The notes under the pieces are model-generated. The model was given only the letters and a program-made list of their open reading frames with translations. It had not been told where the DNA came from and made no database searches. The position numbers and the translations under genes were made by a program. Shown one piece after another: positions 17,245-25,807 of a DNA stretch of 40,322 nt; within the stretch, counting starts at the first letter, position 1, and each line of letters starts with the position of its first letter. This DNA comes from a virus, in IMG/VR virus record IMGVR_UViG_3300047319_002371, positions 1 to 40,322 of that record. One strand, written 5' to 3'.

Positions 17245-18823
17245 CGTCGTCTACACGGGCTTCGATCCGGAATTCGGCAGCCGGCTGGATCAGCTGATCG
17301 CGCTCGCCAAGAAGGAGGGATACGATCCCAAGCTAATCTCAGGCACGCGCGCGGCTTACGGCTGGCCGGGGATGAAAGGCCAGTCGCAAGAGGATCTTTA
17401 CAACCAGCTGGGCAAGCCAGGCGGCCCGAGGAAGGCGGCGCCGCCCGGTTATTCTGCGCATAATTACGGCCTCGGCGGCGACGTGACGGGGATTCCGCAA
17501 TCCGAGCTCGAGCGCCTAGCTCCGCAAGTGGGATTGAACACCATTTCGGGCGACCCGAATCACGTCGAGTTGGCGAACTGGCAGAAGGAGGCGTCGACTC
17601 AGCCTAAGAGCACGCCGTGGAGCCAGGTTGCGGACGTGCCGTCGGAATACGCCATGAACGCGAGCGCGCCGGGCGGCGGCGGGTTCGCCATTCCCGGCAC
17701 CACGATCACGATCGGCGGCGGGGCGCCGACTCCTGGTGCGCTGGCTGAGAAGGGGCCCGAGAACGCCGGCGGCGGCGGCGCGGCGAAGCCTGGCGAGCCG
17801 ATGGACACTCGGCAGCTGGTGTTCAACAAGCTGATCGCGGCCGGCCTTGCTCCGCACCAGGCGCTCGGCGTGCTCTACAGCCTCGGCGGCGAGAGCCATG
17901 CGAGCCTGGACACCACGGCCTATAATCCGAACGATCCGGGCGGCGCGCTCGGTATCGGTCAGTGGAACGGAATCAGGCGCAAGCGGCTCGAAGGCGCAGT
18001 CCCTGACGGCGGCTCGGTCACCGATCCTGGTTTTCAAAGCGACTTCCTCGTCGGCTCGATCGCGGACAAGAATCACGTCGACTACCAGCCAGGCGTGCTC
18101 GACGCGCTGAAGAACGCCAAGACCGCAGAAGAAGCCAATAAGATTTGGACGTCGAAGTTCGAGCGTCCGCTGGTCGATAATTCGGCGCAGCGATTCAAAA
18201 ACGGCGCGGCCGTCGGCTCGCTCGACGCCGACAACAATTTCGTTCCTGGCTCGGCTCCATCCTCGAACACCTCGGTTGCCAGCAGCCAGCCAGGCGGCGC
18301 GAGGAACGACATCGCCGTGCCAGGCACGCAGGCTGCGGCGAACCAGGCCGCCGCCGATAACCAGTCGCTGTTCGGCCGCTTCACCCAGGGGCCGATCGAT
18401 CCGGCGACCGGCAAGCCGACGCCTGGCGCCACGACTCCGATGGCGCAGATCGCGGAGGCGGTGCTCAACAACACCAAGAACACCCAAGCGAAGGTCGCTG
18501 ACGCCGGGCCCGAGAAGACGGCGCTGTCGGATATGCCGGCGCCGATGGCGCGCAACGTGAGCCCGATGGGCGGCGCGATGCTGCCGAACGTCCCCCAGAC
18601 CTACGGGCAGACGCTGAATTCGTTCTCGCGCCCCTTGACCTACAACGCAGCCCCTCCCCAAGCCCCACAGACGGCCGCTGCCGGCTTTCAGGGCGGCTTT
18701 GGGCCTCAGACCCCTGGCGTATCGCTGAACAGCCTCCCGCCCATGCCTACGGACGCGCTGGGGCGGATCCGCCCGCTGACGCTAGACGAGTACGGATACC
18801 AAGGAGCCGGTTATGCCAGCTAA
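17225..18823 (+). CDS. Two-domain virion peptidoglycan hydrolase (M15-like peptidase plus tail lysozyme)
   Basis: A 532-residue protein. Residues about 10-120 resemble M15/VanY-type zinc peptidases: SGTRAAYG, then SAHNYGLGGD with ligands His79 and Asp86, then DPNHVEL with His113 and Asp110. After a Gly-rich linker, residues about 195-330 match the phage tail lysozyme domain (QALGVLYSLGGES with candidate Glu223, then GGALGIGQWNG). The last ~200 residues are Pro/Ala-rich and unstructured. It would cut both peptide stems and glycan during DNA entry. The ATG at 17225 overlaps the previous gene by 20 bases; GTG at 17237 is an alternative start. Confidence 0.78.
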   Translation: MGRSVANVVYTGFDPEFGSRLDQLIALAKKEGYDPKLISGTRAAYGWPGMKGQSQEDLYNQLGKPGGPRKAAPPGYSAHNYGLGGDVTGIPQSELERLAPQVGLNTISGDPNHVELANWQKEASTQPKSTPWSQVADVPSEYAMNASAPGGGGFAIPGTTITIGGGAPTPGALAEKGPENAGGGGAAKPGEPMDTRQLVFNKLIAAGLAPHQALGVLYSLGGESHASLDTTAYNPNDPGGALGIGQWNGIRRKRLEGAVPDGGSVTDPGFQSDFLVGSIADKNHVDYQPGVLDALKNAKTAEEANKIWTSKFERPLVDNSAQRFKNGAAVGSLDADNNFVPGSAPSSNTSVASSQPGGARNDIAVPGTQAAANQAAADNQSLFGRFTQGPIDPATGKPTPGATTPMAQIAEAVLNNTKNTQAKVADAGPEKTALSDMPAPMARNVSPMGGAMLPNVPQTYGQTLNSFSRPLTYNAAPPQAPQTAAAGFQGGFGPQTPGVSLNSLPPMPTDALGRIRPLTLDEYGYQGAGYAS

Positions 18824-19667
18824 TCTTCCCTATCCGCTGCAGTTCGATCCGACCCAGATGACGAACCCCTACACCCAGTGGGCTGGCGTTGGGATGCCTT
18901 GGTACGGCTCGACCATCGATGCGATCGGCACCTACGGCAGCCAACTTCCGGGCGACGCGCTGGGGAATGAGGATCAGAGCTACATCGACGCCAATAACGC
19001 CGCGCAGGCGACCTATCAGCAGCAGCAGGCGGACTATCAGACGGCGCTCGCCGCCTACAATGCTGGCGGGGGCGGCTCCTCGACGCCGGGCACTACGATC
19101 AACAACACCGGCGGGAGCTCGGCGGCGAGCGGGTTGCCGCAGGCGCAACAAGACGCCCTGGGGCAATGGGGGCCGGCGATCAGCGAGCTCACGGCCAACT
19201 ACCAGGCTTCGCCAGAAGGCCAGGCGATGGCCAACAATCCCAATGCCGCCTTGATAGGTTATATTCAGGGGCAAAATCAGAACATGCAGGCGTATCCGCA
19301 GGGTAACGCTGGCGGCTTCGGATCCGGCAACAGCGGCCCGCTGAGCGCGGCCCAGCGGGACCAGATGACCAATAACGCCATGCAGATCCAGCAGCTACAG
19401 GCGCAGGGCGCCCCTGCGCCCTCGGGTCCAGCCCCGCCCACGGCGCCGACGCCCCCAAACATGACCCAGGCTTATCTCAGCGCGGTGCAGCGCCCTAACT
19501 ATGTCGTGACGCCAGGCGCGAACGTGCAGCAAGCTCAGCCGCCGTCGCAGCAGTCGAACGTGCTCCAGCAGTTCCTGGCCAACTGGCAGCAGGGCGGCGG
19601 CAACACCCAGGGGGCAGGGAACTACAATAACAAGGGGTTCTTCAATGGTTTGGCGGGGAACGTGTGA
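18813..19667 (+). CDS. Gln/Asn/Ala-rich probable virion (ejection-module) protein
   Basis: A 284-residue low-complexity protein with Gln-rich helices (NNAAQATYQQQQADYQTALA, about residues 62-81), Gly/Ser linkers and a Pro-rich middle (APSGPAPPTAPTPPN). No enzyme motif. AAGGAG lies 7 bases before the ATG, inside the end of the lysin gene. Composition and location between lysin and larger ejection proteins suggest an internal virion protein. Confidence 0.65.
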   Translation: MPANLPYPLQFDPTQMTNPYTQWAGVGMPWYGSTIDAIGTYGSQLPGDALGNEDQSYIDANNAAQATYQQQQADYQTALAAYNAGGGGSSTPGTTINNTGGSSAASGLPQAQQDALGQWGPAISELTANYQASPEGQAMANNPNAALIGYIQGQNQNMQAYPQGNAGGFGSGNSGPLSAAQRDQMTNNAMQIQQLQAQGAPAPSGPAPPTAPTPPNMTQAYLSAVQRPNYVVTPGANVQQAQPPSQQSNVLQQFLANWQQGGGNTQGAGNYNNKGFFNGLAGNV

Positions 19668-20023
19668 TGGAGCACCGCCTTCAGCTTCAGCTCGATCTTC
19701 GTTCGAGCGAGTCTCGGCAGCGGGTTTTCCTTCATGGCGCCGAGATTGGCGTCTGGAAGGATCCGGAGCCGTCGGCGGCGAGGTGGCTGATCGACAATGG
19801 GAAGGCGGACCGAGCGGACACGCTGCAGTTCTATCGCGGCGACGATCCGGCTCTTCGCGGCCAGGCGGGCTGGCTTGCCGACAGGAAAGTGCGGGAAGAC
19901 GACAAGCATTCTCCGACCTTCGTCAAATGGGCGCCATTTCCCGTGACGCGGCGCCCGCCTAGGACGCCCAAGTCTGACTCTCCGGTCCTAGGGATAGCCA
20001 AAACCAAGAAAGGGCGCTCCTGA
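19667..20023 (+). CDS. Small conserved-type virion-region protein, unknown function
   Basis: A 118-residue basic protein. The ATG at 19667 overlaps the previous stop as TGATG; a GTG three bases upstream is an alternative start. The first 90 residues alternate strands and helices (VFLHGAEIGVWKDPEPSAAR, DTLQFYRGDDP); the tail is Lys/Arg/Pro-rich. No family recognised. Confidence 0.65.
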   Translation: MEHRLQLQLDLRSSESRQRVFLHGAEIGVWKDPEPSAARWLIDNGKADRADTLQFYRGDDPALRGQAGWLADRKVREDDKHSPTFVKWAPFPVTRRPPRTPKSDSPVLGIAKTKKGRS

Positions 20024-20373
20024 TGCCCAACCCCGCCGATATCCTGTCCCTGAAGACCGACGAGGACCCCGACGACCTCCTGCGCATGCAGCTGGCTCAG
20101 AACCAGGGCGCAAACCTCGCCGGCGCCCCCCAGCCTCCCGGAACTCCCACCGGCATGCCGATGCAGGGGCCCTCGCCTAACGTGCCAGGACCGCTCGCCG
20201 CGCTTGCGCCGCCGCCAGGGAAGCCGCGCATCAAGCTCTTGACCCCGCCGACGAAGCCGAAGGTCAAGCTGAAAGCGAAGAAAGCTAAGCCGCGGATCAA
20301 GCTGAAGGCCCCTCCGACCTCGGCCCTGCAGAGCTTCCTGGACACGATCGGAAGGACGACCCGAGATGCCTGA
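20023..20373 (+). CDS. Pro-rich protein with basic KPRIKL repeats
   Basis: A 116-residue protein. Residues about 35-66 are Pro/Gly/Met-rich; residues about 66-100 carry three copies of a basic unit (KPRIKL, KPKVKL, KPRIKL) spaced by PP or KA segments. Such positively charged repeats often contact DNA or polyanions. The start overlaps the previous stop (TGATG) and the next ATG lies inside its end. Probably an internal virion protein; DNA contact is inferred from charge alone. Confidence 0.65.
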   Translation: MPNPADILSLKTDEDPDDLLRMQLAQNQGANLAGAPQPPGTPTGMPMQGPSPNVPGPLAALAPPPGKPRIKLLTPPTKPKVKLKAKKAKPRIKLKAPPTSALQSFLDTIGRTTRDA

Positions 20374-21982
20374 CGCCAACACGCCCGTACCCGCAGGGAA
20401 TATGGGCAACTTCCTCCTCAACGGCATATGGGGGGACAATCCGCGGCAGGACGTAGCAAACTGGGCTGACGAGAATCTGCTCCGCAATCGCACCGCTGTC
20501 GGCCTGGACGTCAACGGAAACCTTCTGCCCGCGCCCGCGCCGGGAACGGCCCCGGGCGTCGGCTCGGGTCAAATTACCGGGCCGCCGCAGGATCCGACCG
20601 CAGCGATGGCGCAAGTCTCCGGAATGATGAAGCCCGGTCAGGAGCCGAACAACCTCAAAACGCCGCATAGTCTCGGCGCCCTTTTGATGGCGATGAGCGG
20701 GCGCGAAGAAGCCGCGGCGGGGCTGCAGCAATCGCTCGCCCTCGCCGGCGCGGCGATCAGTCGGCCCGAGAACCGCGAGCGGTCGTTCAGGGCGCTCTCT
20801 CCTGGGGCGCCGACCAATGCGATGGGGCTCGGCCAACAGTTGATGGCGATGTCGAGCCAGACGCAGGGCCAGGACCGGATGAACGCGATCGGCCAGATGA
20901 TCATGGATCCGCAGCGCGGGCCGGCGCTGGCGACGTCGCTTAATTTCGGATCATGGGAGCAGTTGAAGGCCGCCTTCCAAGCGGATCCGGCCAACATCGG
21001 CAAGATCGTCATGGATTACAATCAGCAGACTCAGCCCGTTAAGAGCCTGGAGCAAGTCACCAATTTGCAAGGGAAGCTCAAGGCTAGCGGCGCTAACGAC
21101 AGGGAGGTCAATCTGCTGACGCCGTCTTTGATTGCCGCCGTCGGCCCCGACTTCGCTCAGAAGGCGATTCAAGACGCCGGCTCTTATAGCGCTTCGCACG
21201 GCGGCAAGGCGGCGCCCTGGGTCGGGCCGGACGGCGTCAACGTGGCCGCTTATGATCAGTGGTCATCGACACAGAGGGCGATCAAGGCCAACCAGATCGA
21301 TACGGCCTCAACCGCGGCATCCTCGCTTGCGTCAACGAATACACTGCGCCAGAAATTGAGTGATTTGCGAAACGACTCAGACCTGACAAGAGTTTTGTCG
21401 CTGCCTCCGGACACCGCAGAGAAGGTGGCCTTTCAAGCGGCGCTCGATGACCAGAGCAACGATTGGAAGAAAAACGTCGCGACCGTGGTGCTTACAGATC
21501 CAGGAGCGATGCGCGTTCTATCCGAGCTAAAGGAGATCAACGGCAAGGAATATAGGGGCGCTATCGAGAGCATACTTGGACATGGATTACGTCCCTCGCA
21601 GACGGAAGTTACGGCGGTGAGATCTGGTTTTGGCCAGACTAATAGGGTTTTGAATTTTGGCAGCATGAAGGATTATCAGGCGCAAGCTATCGATCCGCTT
21701 CTTAGCTACGTGGACGAGGCGCAGGCCAAGCTTTACGGCGACCGCGGAGATATTGAAAACGCCCCCGATAGGGTGAAACCATTCTTCGATCCCTCCTACC
21801 TGACTGGGGGATCCATGCATCTCGATGATGGTAAGGCGCCGCTGGATTGGGAGAAGGGCATCAACAAACCGATGCCGCCTGAGTTGGCGGCCGCGGCGCA
21901 GGCGAGGATGGAAAAAGAGCCGAAAAACGCTTTTGCCATTCGTGATCAGTTGCGTCGTCAGGGATATCGGGTGGAATTCTAA
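20366..21982 (+). CDS. Large internal virion/ejection-type protein, unknown function
   Basis: A 538-residue protein with a disordered Pro/Gly N-terminus (residues 1-100), a hydrophobic Met/Ala-rich segment (LGALLMAMSGREEAAAG, about 104-120) and long helical stretches to residue ~470. No catalytic motif is seen. Size, composition and place at the end of the late operon resemble podoviral ejection proteins that travel into the host with the DNA. The 3' part is less GC-rich than the 5' part. Confidence 0.65.
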   Translation: MPDANTPVPAGNMGNFLLNGIWGDNPRQDVANWADENLLRNRTAVGLDVNGNLLPAPAPGTAPGVGSGQITGPPQDPTAAMAQVSGMMKPGQEPNNLKTPHSLGALLMAMSGREEAAAGLQQSLALAGAAISRPENRERSFRALSPGAPTNAMGLGQQLMAMSSQTQGQDRMNAIGQMIMDPQRGPALATSLNFGSWEQLKAAFQADPANIGKIVMDYNQQTQPVKSLEQVTNLQGKLKASGANDREVNLLTPSLIAAVGPDFAQKAIQDAGSYSASHGGKAAPWVGPDGVNVAAYDQWSSTQRAIKANQIDTASTAASSLASTNTLRQKLSDLRNDSDLTRVLSLPPDTAEKVAFQAALDDQSNDWKKNVATVVLTDPGAMRVLSELKEINGKEYRGAIESILGHGLRPSQTEVTAVRSGFGQTNRVLNFGSMKDYQAQAIDPLLSYVDEAQAKLYGDRGDIENAPDRVKPFFDPSYLTGGSMHLDDGKAPLDWEKGINKPMPPELAAAAQARMEKEPKNAFAIRDQLRRQGYRVEF

Positions 21983-23172
21983 TGGCCGATCCTCTCGATC
22001 CTCTCAATAACCTCAAACTTCCTTACGATTACAGTAAGGGAGACGCTCAACCCACTGTCTCCTCCCAACCATCGATTACAACTCAGCCACAGACGCCGGT
22101 TCCATCTCATCCGGACCTCGATAAGGTCGTGGTCCCTTACAAGCCGGAAGAAGCCGGCGGCCAAACAACCACGCAGACGACCACGACGCCTACAGCGCCC
22201 AGCAGCTGGTCGGATTATCTGCGTGTCGGAGGGAATGAGGCGTTCATTCCCAATACGTTAGATCGAGTCTTGGCGACGGCTAGTGGAACCGACTTCGCTA
22301 CCCAGCATGCGAAAACCGTCCAAGCAGAACAGAATATGGGCCTCCCGGCGACTCTCGCCGCCAAGACGGCGGGTCAGTACGCGAATATTGCACGCGTGGT
22401 TCCGTATGTCGGCAGTAACCCTGCCTTCCAGGGAATGGTGTCTGGCGCTGGCCGGGAGATAATGGCGGGCGACTTCAGTCCCTTCGACATCGCCAAGCAG
22501 GCTGCGGAGGAAGCCGGCCTATCTTACGGCGGCGCTGCGGTTGGGAAATATCTCTCCGGTGGCGTGAAAGCGCTCAGGGACAAAAACCCGGAAGACCTTC
22601 TCGAAGCGGCCACGAGAGCGGCCCAGAGCGCTCTCAATCGAGGCGATATGGCGGCGTACACGAAAAGTATTCGCGACATGGCTGGCATAACCAACCTTCA
22701 AAAGCTGAGCGATGCTGGCACGGGCGCTGCGACCTTAGCGAAGCAGTATGCTTCTTCCGCTACGGGAGCGGCAAAGGACGCCTATCAAGGCATTGTCAAT
22801 GCAGCCAGCCCTTCTGGCGTTGTTCCACAATTGGCAAAGCAAGCGGCGAGCGGCGCTCTAGCCTATGGCGCGCACGCGCTTTCCGGCAGTTTACCCGCGG
22901 CCTACACCGCCTATCAAATGGGAAAGACGGGTCTCGATTGGGCCGGATCCGCGATCCGAAACTCCAACGTTCAGCACGCGATCGACTCGGCTTATCCAGC
23001 AGTCAGCAGTTATGTGAAAACAGCCGTCAACCCGGAGAATTACGGACAATTCGGTGGGGCGCTCGCGCGCAGCGCTGCTAGCGATTTGGGTTCGATCTAC
23101 AGCGGAGCGATTAAGCCGGCCATAGACAAGCTCAAGACTGTTTCCCCCCGCAGTCTTTATGGGAGTCCTTGA
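21982..23172 (+). CDS. Last late gene: Ala/Gly-rich ejection-type protein
   Basis: A 396-residue protein. The first 75 residues are Thr/Pro/Gln-rich and disordered; residues about 105-350 hold several amphipathic or mildly hydrophobic helices rich in Ala and Gly (YANIARVVPYVGSNPAFQG, ASGALAYGAHALSGSLPAAY). This is the style of proteins that insert into the envelope during DNA ejection. It closes the + strand operon, starts at a TAATG overlap with the previous gene, and its 3' end overlaps the opposing gene 23132-23326 by 41 bases. No family recognised. Confidence 0.6.
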   Translation: MADPLDPLNNLKLPYDYSKGDAQPTVSSQPSITTQPQTPVPSHPDLDKVVVPYKPEEAGGQTTTQTTTTPTAPSSWSDYLRVGGNEAFIPNTLDRVLATASGTDFATQHAKTVQAEQNMGLPATLAAKTAGQYANIARVVPYVGSNPAFQGMVSGAGREIMAGDFSPFDIAKQAAEEAGLSYGGAAVGKYLSGGVKALRDKNPEDLLEAATRAAQSALNRGDMAAYTKSIRDMAGITNLQKLSDAGTGAATLAKQYASSATGAAKDAYQGIVNAASPSGVVPQLAKQAASGALAYGAHALSGSLPAAYTAYQMGKTGLDWAGSAIRNSNVQHAIDSAYPAVSSYVKTAVNPENYGQFGGALARSAASDLGSIYSGAIKPAIDKLKTVSPRSLYGSP

Positions 23173-23326
23173 GGATCAAGTCGAGAAAAACAGCCGTCCC
23201 GATGACGCCCATGCCTTCCTCTGGGATGTCTTGTTGCAGCGGCCTTTGATACCTGTGCTCGTAACGCCACCGGCTCAAAGCGCAAAGCAGCCCTGCTACG
23301 ATAATCAATCCAATCCCGAATAGCAT
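23132..23326 (-). CDS. Small membrane protein
   Basis: A 64-residue protein with an N-terminal hydrophobic helix (LFGIGLIIVAGLLCAL) followed by a basic stretch and a second short hydrophobic patch. AAAGGA lies 7 bases upstream of the ATG. It converges with the late operon, overlapping its last gene tail to tail. Weak -35/-10-like sequences (TTGCAA, TAAATA, 17 apart) lie about 30 bases upstream. Function unknown. Confidence 0.55.
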   Translation of the reverse strand: MLFGIGLIIVAGLLCALSRWRYEHRYQRPLQQDIPEEGMGVIGTAVFLDLILKDSHKDCGGKQS

Positions 23327-23429
23327 TGCGTTGTCCTTTCGAGTAGCTATTTAGGCGCTATCGAGGCGGATTGCAAGACCCTAATGAGTCGGATCGTCCA
23401 ACCCATCAGGGCTCGCCGGTGAGGCAGGT

Positions 23430-24074
23430 TCAAAGATCCAATTCGTCCTGAGACTCGCTGTCCGTTTTTACATCGAGAATTGCTTGAGCGGCGCCGTTCA
23501 TCGGCAATAAATTCGTCATAGCCATACTGCGTGCAATATCTCGCTGAACCATACTGAACTCTTGGCTGAGCTGCTGCGATTCAAAATCGATCCGGAGCGC
23601 ATAACGCTCAATTTCCCGATTGAGCGTCGTAATTCGCAACTGCAATCCGATAGGGAGTTTCTCCAAATCGAGACTGCTGTGAAGTTGATCGAGGAGGTTT
23701 TTCTTAGTCTTGACTAGGCTTTTGATTTCCGCCGGCAATTTGTTCGCCTTAAGGGCGAAGGCTTGGTTCGTGCGTGAAACTCTATAGTTAATTCCATGAG
23801 TCTTTACGGAAACGTGAAATGGCTCCTTTTTATCAGCCAGCCACGAAGGACTTGATGCGGTGTTGTTGATTTTGTTGCGCAGAATGTTGCGTGCAGCGTT
23901 GCGCTCGTCGTTTCCTACGTTGGGTTTGAGAAACCCTGACGTCACGCCCCACCGGTCAAACTGATCGACCGTGATAATAAGAGATTTTTCCGGATCAGAA
24001 GGTAAGGCGAAATGGGCGATGAAGGCGTCTGTTTCTACGATGCCTGTCCTTCCCTTGCGCGGCGACATAAACAT
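23430..24074 (-). CDS. Unknown protein with central coiled coil, low-GC gene
   Basis: A 214-residue protein. A well-formed GGAGG lies 10 bases upstream of the ATG in an AT-rich leader. Residues 1-90 are alpha/beta (LIITVDQFDRWGVTSGFLKP, then NDERNAARNILRNKINNTA) and residues about 105-180 are Lys/Leu/Glu-rich and likely coiled coil. I do not recognise the family. The gene is visibly less GC-rich than its neighbours (28 of 60 G/C at 23701-23760 by my count), pointing to separate acquisition. The FDRWGV...GFLK region with an Arg/Asn-rich helix could be a DNA-binding domain, but that is speculation. Confidence 0.75.
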   Translation of the reverse strand: MFMSPRKGRTGIVETDAFIAHFALPSDPEKSLIITVDQFDRWGVTSGFLKPNVGNDERNAARNILRNKINNTASSPSWLADKKEPFHVSVKTHGINYRVSRTNQAFALKANKLPAEIKSLVKTKKNLLDQLHSSLDLEKLPIGLQLRITTLNREIERYALRIDFESQQLSQEFSMVQRDIARSMAMTNLLPMNGAAQAILDVKTDSESQDELDL

Positions 24075-24126
24075 GATATTTTATCCTCCTTCGTTGTCGC
24101 TCTCCCGAGCGGTTGCGTTGAACCTT

Positions 24127-24166
24127 GCGGCCTCTGAGACTAAGGTTTCAGAGGTCGCTTGCTTTT
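24127..24166 (+). terminator. Hairpin with T-tract, + strand orientation
   Basis: GCGGCCTCTGA (24127-24137) pairs with TCAGAGGTCGC (24148-24158) over 11 bp with one G-U wobble and a 10-base loop, followed by TTGCTTTT. The T-tract follows only on the + strand. On the - strand the stem has one mismatch and no T run, although it lies just after the ParB-gene stop. It may stop + strand read-through from the late operon before the early genes. Confidence 0.5.
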
Positions 24167-25700
24167 AAAGCCCGAACTTTTTCCGCAGACCATTGAAGAT
24201 GTCGAGCATCTCGCCAATGCGTTGAATGGCGTCGAGATCCATAGGGAAGAGCGACTTGTCATAAGGCCAGTTTTTCTGCTCTTCGATGATCTTGTCGAAC
24301 GCGTTCTCGGCTTGTTGAAGGCCCCGCCGAATCACCGTCCAATGCTCGTTCACGCGATCGATATGACTCGATTGAAGGAGCCGCGCCTGCTCAGCCTGGT
24401 TGGTTTCCCGCTGTAGTCCGAGCCCTTTTTCAATTACGGCGCCGACCAGGGCTTCAATGGTGTTGCTGCCTAGGTCGCGGCCGCTTCGCTTTTCGTGCCC
24501 GTCGATTTCCGCACGAATTTGTTTTGCGAGCTCGAGTTGCTTGTTTACGGGGATGACGTAGCGACCGCCTTCAGACAACACAGAAGCGCGGAACGCTGCT
24601 TCATGCGACGTCAAACGAAAGACATGAATACAGTCAGGATCGTAGATTCGGTCGAGCTCGCGCTGCGCCTTAACGGCCTCGGCCTCTTTCCTCCGGCGCT
24701 CGGCTTCAGCCTTTTCGTCGGCCTTGCGTTTGGCTGCTGTCTTTTGAGCCTCGGCGCGCTCCTTCGCCGCCTGTTCTCGGCGCTCAGTCTCGGCCTTTTG
24801 AGCGCGCTTATGCGCCGCTGCCGCTTCTTTGCGGCGCTCCTCAGCTTCGCGCGCCGCTTGTTTCGCCGCTTCCTTGCGAGCGCCTTCGGCAGCGGCAGCT
24901 TTAGCCTTAGCGGCCTCGGCCTTCTCGCGAGCAACTTCTTCCGCTCGAGCCTGGCGTTCAAGTTCAGCCTTGGCGCGCTCTTCCGCGCGGACGCGGGCGG
25001 CTTCTTCGCGCTCCTCGGCTTGACGAATCTTCTCTTGCGCAGCCTTCTCCGCGGCGTCTCGTTCGATACGGAGCGCCTTAACTTCTTTGAGCGCGTCAGC
25101 AACGATGCGCCCCATGATGCCGCCCTGTTTGAGTGCGGCGAGAGCCTGTTGAATTGGCCCTTCACCCAGCATTTCGGCTTTTGCGTCGGCGGCCTTGCGT
25201 TCCTTGCGTTCCTCGAGGCCGAAGCCATTGATGGCTCGGTAGATGATTTCTCGGCCGGGGCCCTGTTGGGCGATGTGATCCTGCGCGATACCGAGAGTTT
25301 GCGGTGAAGAACCCTGTAGAAATTTACGGGCTTCTTCGCCTCCCAGCAGGATCGCTTTCGATACGATCTTCGCGTAGGCCGCGACGCTGTCCTGGGTGGC
25401 GCCGGCGTTGAAGCCGCGTTGGGTCATGTTTTCCAAAGTCATGATCCCGACCATTTCGTTGTCGGTATAATTATCGACAACGGCTTCGATCTCGGTCAGG
25501 CCAGCGCGCCTCGCGGCTTCGAGGCGATGGTGGCCGGCGGCGAGTTCATAGCCACGATGGGCGCGGCGGGCGGTAACGCCGGAGAAGAATCCGAACTCAT
25601 CGATAGACTGTTGCAGGCGCCGCACCTGTTCGTCATCAATGGGGTAGAGGGTGAAATCCCGAAACGGATTTGCGGCGATTTCCTTTATCTTAAGCTTCAT
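24165..25700 (-). CDS. ParB/Spo0J N-domain protein with long coiled coil
   Basis: A 511-residue protein. Residues about 5-95 are a ParB/sulfiredoxin-like domain with the nucleotide-binding motifs GHHRLEAARRAG (56-67) and ENMTQRG (90-96). Residues about 190-370 are almost pure Ala/Glu/Lys/Arg heptads, a ~180-residue coiled coil; the last 130 residues are unrecognised and mixed alpha/beta. ATG at 25700 is preferred over GTG at 25709 because GGAG sits 8 bases before it. It is the only gene behind the strong promoter at 25764-25791. Phage ParB-domain proteins act as partition, regulatory or nuclease proteins; which applies here is unknown. Confidence 0.8.
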   Translation of the reverse strand: MKLKIKEIAANPFRDFTLYPIDDEQVRRLQQSIDEFGFFSGVTARRAHRGYELAAGHHRLEAARRAGLTEIEAVVDNYTDNEMVGIMTLENMTQRGFNAGATQDSVAAYAKIVSKAILLGGEEARKFLQGSSPQTLGIAQDHIAQQGPGREIIYRAINGFGLEERKERKAADAKAEMLGEGPIQQALAALKQGGIMGRIVADALKEVKALRIERDAAEKAAQEKIRQAEEREEAARVRAEERAKAELERQARAEEVAREKAEAAKAKAAAAEGARKEAAKQAAREAEERRKEAAAAHKRAQKAETERREQAAKERAEAQKTAAKRKADEKAEAERRRKEAEAVKAQRELDRIYDPDCIHVFRLTSHEAAFRASVLSEGGRYVIPVNKQLELAKQIRAEIDGHEKRSGRDLGSNTIEALVGAVIEKGLGLQRETNQAEQARLLQSSHIDRVNEHWTVIRRGLQQAENAFDKIIEEQKNWPYDKSLFPMDLDAIQRIGEMLDIFNGLRKKFGL

Positions 25701-25763
25701 CTGCAACACTCCAGGTGGCCCTTTCGTTTTTGAAAAAGAGCGTCGGTTTCGTTGAACATGTCT

Positions 25764-25791
25764 GTTATAGAGGACACAAAGAGTGTGTCAA
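25764..25791 (-). promoter_or_regulatory. Sigma70-type promoter for the ParB-domain gene
   Basis: On the - strand TTGACA (25791-25786) and TATAAC (25769-25764) are separated by 16 bases. The -35 is a perfect match and the -10 has five of six. It reads towards the ParB-domain gene, leaving a leader of roughly 55 bases. Confidence 0.7.
25773..25789. promoter_or_regulatory. Operator-like palindrome inside the promoter
   Basis: GACACA (25773-25778) and TGTGTC (25784-25789) are perfect 6-bp arms around 5 bases. The site fills the spacer and runs into the -35 of the promoter, where a bound protein would block RNA polymerase. The ParB-domain protein itself or one of the HTH proteins are candidate binders; none is proven. 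Confidence 0.45.
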
Positions 25792-25792
25792 G

Positions 25793-25807
25793 CGGTTTTT
25801 TAAACCG
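25793..25807. repeat. Inverted repeat at the helicase stop codon
   Basis: CGGTTT (25793-25798), three T, AAACCG (25802-25807): a perfect 15-base palindrome covering the stop of the SNF2 helicase and abutting the ParB promoter. It could be a second operator half or part of a weak terminator for the upstream operon; no clear T-tract follows on the - strand. Confidence 0.4.

Noticed and set aside
23387-23412. Imperfect inverted repeat CCCTAATG/CATCAGGG as a terminator
   Set aside because: Arms have a mismatch and no T-tract follows on either strand.
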